A program made the position numbers and the translations under genes. Below the pieces are notes generated by a model. That model was not told where the DNA came from. It worked only from the letters and a program-made list of their open reading frames with translations, and searched no databases. Source: G11 sp947167445 (lineage in GTDB: Bacteria > Bacillota > Clostridia > Lachnospirales > Lachnospiraceae). Taken from it: 64,000 nucleotides of DNA. Of the stretch, positions 17,613 to 24,141 are shown in pieces. Each line of letters begins with the position of its first letter. The first letter of the stretch is position 1. The stretch covers positions 1 through 64,000 of the forward strand of contig CAMVID010000008.1 in assembly GCA_947167445.1 (NCBI GenBank). Direction: 5' to 3'.

Positions 17613-18152
17613 TTAACCAAACAGTTCCACCGCCGTTACATCCTCGAAAGGCGGAAGTTTTACTGAAATGTGCTCCGACTTGGCCGTCGGAACGTTCTTA
17701 CCAACGTAGTCTCCTCTTATGGGAAGTTCTCTGTGACCTCTGTCTATAAGCACAGCCAGCTGAATTGCTGCCGGACGTCCATGTGCCATGATCCCCTCCA
17801 TGGCAGCCCTGGCAGTTCTTCCGGTATAAAGCACATCATCCACAAGAATCACTGTCTTATCATTTATGTCAAAAGAAATCTGGGACTCATGGATTACCGG
17901 TTCAGCGGAATCATGCTGCATATCATCCCTGTAATAGGTAATGTCAATGCTTCCCACCGGAACCTCGGTGCCTTCGATTTCCTTTATATTAGCGGCGATA
18001 ATCTTTGAGATGGGAATTCCTCTTCTCTTGATTCCCACAAGACAAATATTGTCACTTCCGGCATTCTTCTCCAGTATTTCATGGGCTATTCTCTTGAGTG
18101 CTCGTCCCACCGCTGCATCATCAAGCAGGGTTGCTTTGTACTGTGCTGACAT
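17613..18152 (-). CDS. pyrR: PyrR: pyrimidine operon attenuation regulator / uracil phosphoribosyltransferase
   Basis: PyrR binds pyrimidine-operon leader RNA when UMP is abundant and promotes termination. It also has weak uracil phosphoribosyltransferase activity. The phosphoribosyltransferase PRPP loop VILVDDVLYTGRTARAA near residue 95 is diagnostic, and VGIKRRGIPIS near the N-terminus is typical. I set the start at 18152 (MSAQYKATLLDD), preceded by TTTGGAG. An in-frame codon further up lies in the terminator hairpin. Length is about 179 residues, normal for the family. Its own leader carries a PyrR-type binding loop and terminator, so it should be autoregulated, and uraA follows downstream. 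Confidence 0.95.
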   Translation of the reverse strand: MSAQYKATLLDDAAVGRALKRIAHEILEKNAGSDNICLVGIKRRGIPISKIIAANIKEIEGTEVPVGSIDITYYRDDMQHDSAEPVIHESQISFDINDKTVILVDDVLYTGRTARAAMEGIMAHGRPAAIQLAVLIDRGHRELPIRGDYVGKNVPTAKSEHISVKLPPFEDVTAVELFG

Positions 18153-18162
18153 CTGTTTCTCC

Positions 18163-18261
18163 AAAAAAAATACCGCGACTATGCGCGGCAAATTAACATT
18201 CTAAGCCCGGACTAATCCCCGGGAATCCTATATGTTGAACCTTGCCGGCATCTCTGTACCG
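18163..18261 (-). promoter_or_regulatory. PyrR-responsive attenuator in the pyrR leader
   Basis: The leader contains a PyrR-type binding hairpin at 18246-18261 (CGG, loop region TACAGAGAT, GCCG, then GCAAGG), in which CAGAGA matches the known conserved loop. A GC-rich hairpin follows at about 18206-18225 (CCCGG/CCGGG). The terminator CCGCG-CATAGT-CGCGG at 18173-18188 is followed by eight T on the minus strand, directly before the ribosome binding site. This is the usual order for PyrR attenuation: binding loop, then terminator. I did not resolve the antiterminator pairing. Confidence 0.75.
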
Positions 18262-18289
18262 TTCTTAAAGGAACTTTTTATTTAAAAAA

Positions 18290-18318
18290 ATTATATACTA
18301 TATCTTGTATAGTGTAAA
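18290..18318 (-). promoter_or_regulatory. Sigma-A promoter of pyrR
   Basis: TTTACA (18313-18318) and TATAAT (18290-18295) lie 17 bases apart on the minus strand, giving a leader of about 130 bases. Confidence 0.82.
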
Positions 18319-18458
18319 GTTTTTTTTGTATAATCCGATATATATATTGTTACGGGTAAAATCGCATATTTTCTCAACATGTGGTTTATAAAACTACATC
18401 CATGTGACTTATATGTGACCGTTAACGATTATTATGTAGCAGATGGAGGAGATAAATA

Positions 18459-18641
18459 ATGACTAACACAACAAGGGAAAAAGACATCGGCAACAGTTTT
18501 GTCATCGAAGTCAAGAGTCAGGAAAACTACACTTGGCAAGGGACAATAACTTGGGTCGAAGGGAAAAAGAAGGAAAACTTCAGAAGTGCATTGGAGCTCA
18601 TGAAGCTCATTGATTCAACATTAGGTAAAAAGGAAGACTGA
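18459..18641 (+). CDS. Small 60-residue protein, paralogue of the one at 23938
   Basis: This 60-residue protein reads FVIEVKSQENYTWQGTITW then VEGKKKENFRSALELMKLID. It is clearly related to the gene at 23938-24120: TWQGT-TWVEG-KKE-FRS is shared. I recall similar short proteins annotated as hypothetical in Lachnospiraceae. The pattern suggests two or three beta strands followed by one helix, with no signal peptide or membrane segment. It is well supported as a gene by GGAGGAGA before the ATG and a strong terminator just after the stop. It lies on the plus strand, convergent with the coiled-coil surface protein gene. A weak promoter candidate (TATAAT at about 18330-18335) lies upstream. Function unknown. 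Confidence 0.82.
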   Translation: MTNTTREKDIGNSFVIEVKSQENYTWQGTITWVEGKKKENFRSALELMKLIDSTLGKKED

Positions 18642-18660
18642 TTACAGTCTTCTTTTTTTT
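18633..18660 (+). terminator. Terminator of the 60-residue protein gene
   Basis: GAAGACTG and CAGTCTTC pair around ATTA and are followed by eight T. The stem overlaps the last codons and the stop. Confidence 0.92.
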
Positions 18661-18661
18661 C

Positions 18662-18696
18662 AAAAAAGTACCGGGCATTTATTCAATGCCCGGTAC
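18662..18696 (-). terminator. Terminator of the 1334-residue surface protein gene
   Basis: GTACCGGGCATT and its complement form a 12-base stem around a five-base loop, followed by six T on the minus strand. It stands back to back with the plus-strand terminator. Confidence 0.92.
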
Positions 18697-18715
18697 AGTT
18701 ATTTTGAAGATTTAA

Positions 18716-21700
18716 TTACTTTGTAACTTTCTCCTCTTTCTTGGTCTGGAACTTCTTGTACATAGCGTATCCGGTACCACCGAGTACTGCTACTACAAGC
18801 AACCACCACCATGTGAGGTGCTCGGTATCAGCGATATCAGCTGCAAGAGCGGGTGCCTGAGGCATGATCTGTGTAAGATCATCTTTAGCCTTATTGTCTT
18901 CAGGAACTGCTGCTGCAAGAGCTGTATCAGGAGTAGTAATGTCTGTAGTTGCTGCTTCTACTGCTGCGGGAGCTACGTTAGCTGCTACGCCTGCGCCACC
19001 TGCTGCGGGAGCTGCGGGTGCTCCGGGAACTTCTTCACCTGTGGGAATTGTTGCAAGAACAACTGCACCACCTGTTGTTGTCTCACCTTCGCCTGCACCT
19101 TCGCCTTCACCAGCGCCAGCTGCTGCGTTCTCAGCATTGATAAGAGCCTGAACTCTAGCGAGAATCTGCTGATACTCTGAAGCTGCCTCATCAGCGTCCT
19201 TACGAGCCTGTTCAGCTGCTGCCTGTGCTACTGTGGCTGCTGCCTCCGCCTGATCGAGGCGAGCTTTCGCCTGTGCAAGTGCTGCGGCACCAAGATTGGA
19301 CTTGCCAATCTTGTTATAAGCATCTCTTGCCTCTTCAGCTTCAACTCTTGCCTTTGTAGCTTTGTCGGCAAGATCCTTAGCAATTTCTGCCTTCTTCGTC
19401 CAAGCAGTTACGCTCTTCTTCGCATCGTCAATATCTTTCTCAAGCTGTGTCTTTGCTATCTCGTTAAGTCTAGTAAACCATGCATTGTTTCTAAGCTTCC
19501 ACTCAATATCTTTAAGAGCGGCTTCTGCCCCGTCTGTCTTATAACTCTGCCAATTATATGCAGCCTTTGCACGTTCAAGGGCCCAATATTTCTCCGCTTT
19601 ATCCTTGATTGCGGCATCAAGATCATCTTTAGCCTTTTTAACTTCACCCTTTAAGCGATCCTTTTCAGCCTTTGCAGCATCATATTTATCCTTAGCCTCT
19701 TTCGCTGCCTTAACAGCCGCATCATAGTCAGCCTGTGCCTTGTTGTATTCTTGGACTTTTTTAAGATCTGATTCAGCCTGTTCTAATGCACCGCTTAGTG
19801 TAGCCAAGTCAGAAATACCGGTTGAAACGCCCTGAGAGTATGTTGTTTCAGTTGTAGAAGGTCCCTGCTCGGTATCCTTGTAATATACCGTATACTGAAC
19901 TGAACCGGGAACTACAACTGTCTCTTCAGTAGTTATTTTTACCCTTGCATTCCTTACTTTTTTAGCTTCCTCAGGAGACATAGTTACAACAGTAGCACCT
20001 TGGTACTCGTGGACTCTATGATTTGTATTTGACAGTCCATGTAAGCAACCCTTAACTTCTGTCCATCTACCATTTACACGGGTATAGTATGTCTTTAAGT
20101 TTTCAAACTCACTATCAGGATTATGATCCTTCTTTACTTCCCAGCGATTTAAGGAAGCGTTCCATCTTAAGTCTCCATTGACGGTAGAATAAACCTCATT
20201 ACCATAATAGAAGACACATACATTCACATAATTACCATCTGAATCAAGTTGAGGTGCTCCGTTAGGTCCATCACTAGGATTGTTATCTCGAGTAACATCC
20301 TTACCCTCTTTCACAACCTTAACCACAGTTTCTGTTGTAGAAGTCGCTTCTGTTTTTGTCTCAACAACTTTTATTACTCTTTCATTTCCAATTTCAGCAA
20401 TCAGAGCTTCTTTGGCTGCCTCGTCTAAGTCTTTCTGACTGAGAATTCCACTGGTTACGTTGTATATTGTACGTGTTCCGCCTTCAGAATATACAGCAGT
20501 AGCCTTATAGCCCTTTTGATTCGAGTAATTCTTGAGATTATCCTCAGACACATTATTAACAGTCTCTGTCGCATTATTTATCTTGATAGCGGCATAAATA
20601 TCAGCATTTGAACTCACCCCTGCGAAACGACCATAATCGAAGAAAGATTTTAATTCCGCCATGGTCAGATAATACCAGCCATTCTGGGGATCGTCATAGT
20701 AATAATGTTCATCATAGTAGAACGCCCATACTTCATTTCCATTCTGATCAACATCATATCTTACGTCAAAGGTATGAGTTTCCGTATGAAGGTTGTGATA
20801 CCAATCATAATATTGGTAAACCAATGAAATTGTACCGGTTGTGCCCACCTTATCTACATAATTATATCCTCTATTGAATGGCTCCTTGGTATAAGTTACC
20901 GTATACCCAGTAATCTGAGGTTCAATTGTCTGCGTTGTTGTATCATAGAAATATGTACCATCTGCAAGTCCTGCTATCAGCTGGTCAAACTCCTCTTGTG
21001 TGATTCCGTTGTCAAATTTTGGATCCTTGGCTATAATTTCACCAGCTATTTCTCGTACACTTCTTGTAACCTCTGCAAATAAAATCTGTCCATCTGCTGA
21101 AATCTCATATGTATAGAACTTATAAACCGCCTTACCTTCATTATCTGTTGTTTCAACCTTATACAACTTTCCGCTGAAAAGGCCCTCAGAATCGAATGAT
21201 GTTGCTGTCAAGCCGGTAATATTCTCTATAAGAGAAACAACAGCTGCTTCCTTTTCATCATCAGATGCAGTTGAACTAAGAAGAGTTTTCTGAATATCGC
21301 CTATATTCTCACCATAAGCATCCTTGAGATCGCTAATCTTACCGGAAATAACAGTAACATTATCGGAAACAACTTCTTCAAGAGCTACTTTCTTGCCTTC
21401 TTCAGCATTCTTGTTTGCCTCTTCAAGAGCCTGTGCGTAAGCCTTCTCGATTAGTTCATATGCGTCCTTTAATTCCTGGCTAAGCTCAAGCTGTTCAACT
21501 TTTTTATCAGCCTGCCACTGATCATATCCAGCCTTAGCAAGAGCTGCCCTTGCCCTGCCAAGAGCACCTTCAAGCCCCTGTATCTTCCATGTCTCCGCAA
21601 TAACATCCCAATCGGAAATTGTCCCGTTGTAAGCATCCTGAGCATCCTTGAGAGCTCCGGCCATCTCGTCTAATAAGGCTTTTTCTTTATTATACTGGCC

Positions 21701-22720
21701 CTGAGCATATTCATGATCTTTATCAAGCTGTTCCTTTGCTTCTCCAAGAGCCTTAAGGTTATCCTCAACCTTTTTAAGTTCTCCCTCATAATAAGCCTGA
21801 GTTCCCTCAGCTACTTTCTTGGCAGCTTCCATCTCATTCTTAAGGCCAATTGCCGTAAACTCTGCAGCCTTAGCATAGGTAACTGCCTCTTCTGCATCAG
21901 CGCGCTTTTCTTTTATAGCCTTATCAGCCGCTTCGTTTGCTGCTTTAGCAATTGATTCGGCATCCTCATAGTTCTTCTTTGCAGCCAAGAATTCATCATA
22001 TGCATCACTGGCATTTGTTTCAGCTTTATCAGCAAAAGCTGCAGCGTTTTCACTAGCTTCCTTTGCCACATCAGCCTGTGCCTGCGCTGCGCCAGAATTT
22101 GTAGCCGCATCAGCAGCCTTTTTAGCATCATCTACCTTAAGAAGTTCACCAGCTGCTCCATAAGCATCAGTTACAGCTTCTTTGCTGTCACCCAATGATT
22201 CTTTTGTATTATCGTTAAACTCTTTAAGTTTATCTTCAAGCTCCTCTTTACCATCATCAAGAGCCTTAGCAGCATCACTTAGTGCATCATCCACAAGCTG
22301 ATTGTTCTCTGAAGCAGAATCATCAACATCTTCCGTTTTAAGTACTAAATTCCATCCTTCGAATCTAGCTCCGGTAACTACATTGACATCATTATCTTCA
22401 AGTAATGAAACAACACCTGCCTGAGGCAAACCATTCTTTACTGCATCATCAGCTGCATCATTAGCTTCCTTCTCAGCTTCTAAAGCTTCTTTTGTTTCTT
22501 TGATTGCGGTGTCGATTTCATCCCTGTTATCGCTCTTTACTTCTACGGGAGCAACTTCAGTAGCCGCTGAAGCGTCAACTGCTACTGCCGCTACAGTATC
22601 GTCTGCAGCCTGAGGCTCAACTTCGCCGGGTGCTGCTGCGAATGCTGTCATTGAAGGTGTAGCAAGAACTGTTGCTAATCCGATAGTCAATGCTTTAACT
22701 ACTCTTTTGTTCTTTAACAT
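18716..22720 (-). CDS. Large Ala-rich coiled-coil cell-surface protein with C-terminal anchor
   Basis: From the ATG at 22720 (ribosome binding site GAGGGA) the product has about 1334 residues. It opens with a signal peptide (KNKRVVKALTIGLATVLATP, likely cut after FAA), followed by about 450 residues rich in Ala, Glu, Lys and Asp with heptad character, such as AKKAADAATN-type repeats. The central part (roughly 480-960) is Tyr-rich, predicted beta. A second long coiled coil covers about 980-1220, then an Ala/Pro/Gly linker. The end is WWWLLVVAVLGGTGYAMYKK plus a Lys-rich tail, a membrane anchor without an LPXTG sortase motif. I know no function. It could be a spacer or adhesin near the rotary ATPase operon. 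Confidence 0.85.
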   Translation of the reverse strand: MLKNKRVVKALTIGLATVLATPSMTAFAAAPGEVEPQAADDTVAAVAVDASAATEVAPVEVKSDNRDEIDTAIKETKEALEAEKEANDAADDAVKNGLPQAGVVSLLEDNDVNVVTGARFEGWNLVLKTEDVDDSASENNQLVDDALSDAAKALDDGKEELEDKLKEFNDNTKESLGDSKEAVTDAYGAAGELLKVDDAKKAADAATNSGAAQAQADVAKEASENAAAFADKAETNASDAYDEFLAAKKNYEDAESIAKAANEAADKAIKEKRADAEEAVTYAKAAEFTAIGLKNEMEAAKKVAEGTQAYYEGELKKVEDNLKALGEAKEQLDKDHEYAQGQYNKEKALLDEMAGALKDAQDAYNGTISDWDVIAETWKIQGLEGALGRARAALAKAGYDQWQADKKVEQLELSQELKDAYELIEKAYAQALEEANKNAEEGKKVALEEVVSDNVTVISGKISDLKDAYGENIGDIQKTLLSSTASDDEKEAAVVSLIENITGLTATSFDSEGLFSGKLYKVETTDNEGKAVYKFYTYEISADGQILFAEVTRSVREIAGEIIAKDPKFDNGITQEEFDQLIAGLADGTYFYDTTTQTIEPQITGYTVTYTKEPFNRGYNYVDKVGTTGTISLVYQYYDWYHNLHTETHTFDVRYDVDQNGNEVWAFYYDEHYYYDDPQNGWYYLTMAELKSFFDYGRFAGVSSNADIYAAIKINNATETVNNVSEDNLKNYSNQKGYKATAVYSEGGTRTIYNVTSGILSQKDLDEAAKEALIAEIGNERVIKVVETKTEATSTTETVVKVVKEGKDVTRDNNPSDGPNGAPQLDSDGNYVNVCVFYYGNEVYSTVNGDLRWNASLNRWEVKKDHNPDSEFENLKTYYTRVNGRWTEVKGCLHGLSNTNHRVHEYQGATVVTMSPEEAKKVRNARVKITTEETVVVPGSVQYTVYYKDTEQGPSTTETTYSQGVSTGISDLATLSGALEQAESDLKKVQEYNKAQADYDAAVKAAKEAKDKYDAAKAEKDRLKGEVKKAKDDLDAAIKDKAEKYWALERAKAAYNWQSYKTDGAEAALKDIEWKLRNNAWFTRLNEIAKTQLEKDIDDAKKSVTAWTKKAEIAKDLADKATKARVEAEEARDAYNKIGKSNLGAAALAQAKARLDQAEAAATVAQAAAEQARKDADEAASEYQQILARVQALINAENAAAGAGEGEGAGEGETTTGGAVVLATIPTGEEVPGAPAAPAAGGAGVAANVAPAAVEAATTDITTPDTALAAAVPEDNKAKDDLTQIMPQAPALAADIADTEHLTWWWLLVVAVLGGTGYAMYKKFQTKKEEKVTK

Positions 22721-22830
22721 GTGTTTTCCCTCTTTCATATTGAATACCAATTTTTTAACTGTGCCGTTTGGGTGAAAAAACATTTCGTTTTTCATCACTC
22801 ATCTTAAAAGACTTCTACGCAACTAAAAGT

Positions 22831-22873
22831 GGCTCAAATTTTTTAAAAAAATCTTGATTTTTTTTGAGAACCG
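22831..22873. repeat. AT-rich hairpin in the leader of the 1334-residue protein gene
   Basis: On the minus strand GGTTCTCAAA...TTTGAGCC encloses AAAAAAAATC/GATTTTTTT. The stem lies about 110-150 bases before the chosen start. A possible promoter (ATGACA, 18 bases, TATATC, about 22877-22906 on the minus strand) stands just upstream. It may be a leader hairpin affecting expression. I see no known riboswitch. Confidence 0.35.
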
Positions 22874-22973
22874 CCGATATACAGTGTTTTACCTACTTTT
22901 GTCATCTAACTACTCTCTATATATTAAGTGTCATTCTGGGACAAAATTCCTAAGCAAATCACAAAAAAATTTC

Positions 22974-23005
22974 AAAAAAAATGCCAAGGCATATCAGCCT
23001 TGGCA
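22974..23005 (-). terminator. Terminator of the HigA/NadS-type regulator gene
   Basis: TGCCAAGGC and GCCTTGGCA pair around TGATAT and are followed by eight T on the minus strand. Confidence 0.9.
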
Positions 23006-23021
23006 ACATACTCTGCACTGT

Positions 23022-23363
23022 TTACATTTGTTTCTGCGTGATTACATTGGTTACAAATGGAAATTTGATTACCAATTCTTTATCCATTTCCATCATGCTG
23101 AGCAATCTGCTTGCTGCCCCGGAAGGATGATTTTTACCTGCCTCCCATGCTTCAACAGTTTTATCGGAAACGCCCATGTAATAGGCAAATGTTTTTTGAG
23201 ACATGCCGGTTGTATTACGTATTTTTTTAACCTCGTCAGCCCCGAACACCTTCACAGGTTCCACAACTACCTTGTGTCTTTTTAGAATGGGCTTCTCACT
23301 CTTGGCATCATCAATTGCCTCGTTGATGCCAGTCATAATACTTTCAAATACACTCTTCTCCAT
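23022..23363 (-). CDS. HigA/NadS-type helix-turn-helix regulator (orphan antitoxin)
   Basis: The 113-residue protein has an XRE-type helix-turn-helix near residues 45-95 (EVKKIRNTTGMSQKTFAYYM, then VSDKTVEAWEAGKNHPSGAA). This layout is that of NadS/HigA antitoxins, which normally follow a RelE/HigB toxin gene. No toxin ORF is present: the 560 bases upstream hold only repeats. I take the ATG at 23363 as start because GGGAGGTGA is correctly spaced. A GTG nine bases earlier overlaps that site. The promoter contains a palindrome between -35 and -10, as expected for an autorepressor. It may be a solitary regulator or the remains of a toxin-antitoxin pair. Confidence 0.8.
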   Translation of the reverse strand: MEKSVFESIMTGINEAIDDAKSEKPILKRHKVVVEPVKVFGADEVKKIRNTTGMSQKTFAYYMGVSDKTVEAWEAGKNHPSGAASRLLSMMEMDKELVIKFPFVTNVITQKQM

Positions 23364-23404
23364 ATCATTCACCTCCCAGGCTTTTTCACATTTCTTCTCC
23401 TTTT

Positions 23405-23433
23405 AATTTACACCCTATTTAATAGGGTGCCAA
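23405..23433 (-). promoter_or_regulatory. Promoter with internal palindromic operator
   Basis: TTGGCA (23428-23433) and TAAATT (23405-23410) are 17 bases apart on the minus strand. The whole spacer is taken up by the palindrome CACCCTAT-TTA-ATAGGGTG (23411-23429), with perfect 8-base arms. A repressor bound there would block RNA polymerase. The downstream HTH protein is the obvious candidate. Confidence 0.75.
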
Positions 23434-23475
23434 CGGGTGGATCATGAATTTCGATTCAAGCTTTGAAAACAATGT

Positions 23476-23760
23476 TGTGCCTAAATCAGCGGATTTTCCT
23501 GCTTAAGGTCACAGGTTTCTTCGTGTCCGTAACTTCGAAAAAAGAGGTCCTGTGACTAAGTCGGGTAACTATGCCGCATCAGGTCACCAAATTCTTGCTT
23601 AAAAAGAAATAAGCCGGCCTAGGGCCGGCGTAAATTGCTAAAAAGCTGTGACTAAGGGCAGGTAAACTGCCGCTTGGGGTCACAGAAGCTTGATTTTGAG
23701 GTTTCGGAGCCAGGGAAATCCTGTGACTAAGGCGCAAGATACTGCCCGCTTAGGCACAAG
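23476..23760. repeat. Four copies of a 40-base imperfect palindrome
   Basis: Copies lie at 23476-23515, 23549-23588, 23646-23685 and 23721-23760. The shared core is CTGTGACTAAG, then GGCAGGTAAACTGCC or similar, then a CTTGGGGTCACAG-like end. The outer arms CTGTGAC/GTCACAG pair, and the inner GGCAG/CTGCC pair too, so each copy can fold as a hairpin. Copies diverge from each other at about a quarter to a third of positions. A perfect GCCGGCC-TAG-GGCCGGC hairpin lies at 23613-23629, between copies 2 and 3. No gene is seen in 23435-23880. Confidence 0.65.
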
Positions 23761-23784
23761 TTCTTCAAAAAGTGTCGTGGAAAA

Positions 23785-23880
23785 CCCGCAAAAAAGCCCT
23801 GCAAAAAGCGCCACAAAAAGCCCCTGCGGAAAAGCCCACAAAAATCCCTGCGAAAAGCCCTGCAAAAAGCCCCAATAAGA
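23785..23880. repeat. Degenerate short-period repeat (CCCTGCAAAAAG-like units)
   Basis: The plus strand shows about six irregular units of 12-18 bases built on GCCCTGCAAAAAG or GCGGAAAAGCCCAC. A 62-codon ORF crosses it but has no ribosome binding site and only the composition of the repeat. It lies directly beyond the terminator of the rotary ATPase operon. Confidence 0.5.
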
Positions 23881-23914
23881 AAGCCTGCTGTAGCGGCACA
23901 AACTACAACAGGCT
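23879..23914 (-). terminator. Terminator of the rotary ATPase / surface protein operon
   Basis: AGCCTGTTGTAG and CTACAGCAGGCT form a 12-base stem (one G-T pair) around a nine-base loop, followed by TTCTTATT on the minus strand. It lies 24 bases after the last small gene. Confidence 0.82.
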
Positions 23915-23937
23915 CTCTCGGAGAAAATATGAAAAAG

Positions 23938-24120
23938 TTATTCTTCGGCTACGTTCATGGTAGAACGTATCAACCGCAGCATCTCAATTACGCTTCGGAA
24001 GTGTTCCTTCTTGTTCCCTTCAACCCAGGTTAATGTTCCTTGCCAGGTGCTGTTCTCACAGCTCTTGACCTCAAGAACAAAACTGCTTCCTCCGCTGGTT
24101 ACCGTCATCTTTCTTTTCAA
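23938..24120 (-). CDS. Small 60-residue protein, last gene of the rotary ATPase operon
   Basis: This paralogue of the 18459-18641 product reads SFVLEVKSCENSTWQGTLTW then VEGNKKEHFRSVIEMLRLI. The start is a TTG at 24120, chosen because GGGGGTG lies seven bases before it. The ATG four codons in is too far from that site. The gene begins 21 bases after the giant protein gene and is followed by the operon terminator, so it is cotranscribed with the ATPase genes. It has no membrane segment or signal peptide. Predicted fold is short beta strands plus a helix. It may bind a cytoplasmic part of the machine, but function is unknown. Confidence 0.78.
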   Translation of the reverse strand: MKRKMTVTSGGSSFVLEVKSCENSTWQGTLTWVEGNKKEHFRSVIEMLRLIRSTMNVAEE

Positions 24121-24141
24121 TTATTTCACCCCCATGATTAA

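Noticed and set aside
23476..23760. Possible CRISPR array
   Set aside because: Four copies only, divergent, irregularly spaced, self-complementary throughout, and no cas genes in the window.
23690..23878. Possible 62-residue Lys/Pro-rich protein
   Set aside because: No ribosome binding site. It consists of a palindrome copy plus the degenerate short-period repeat.
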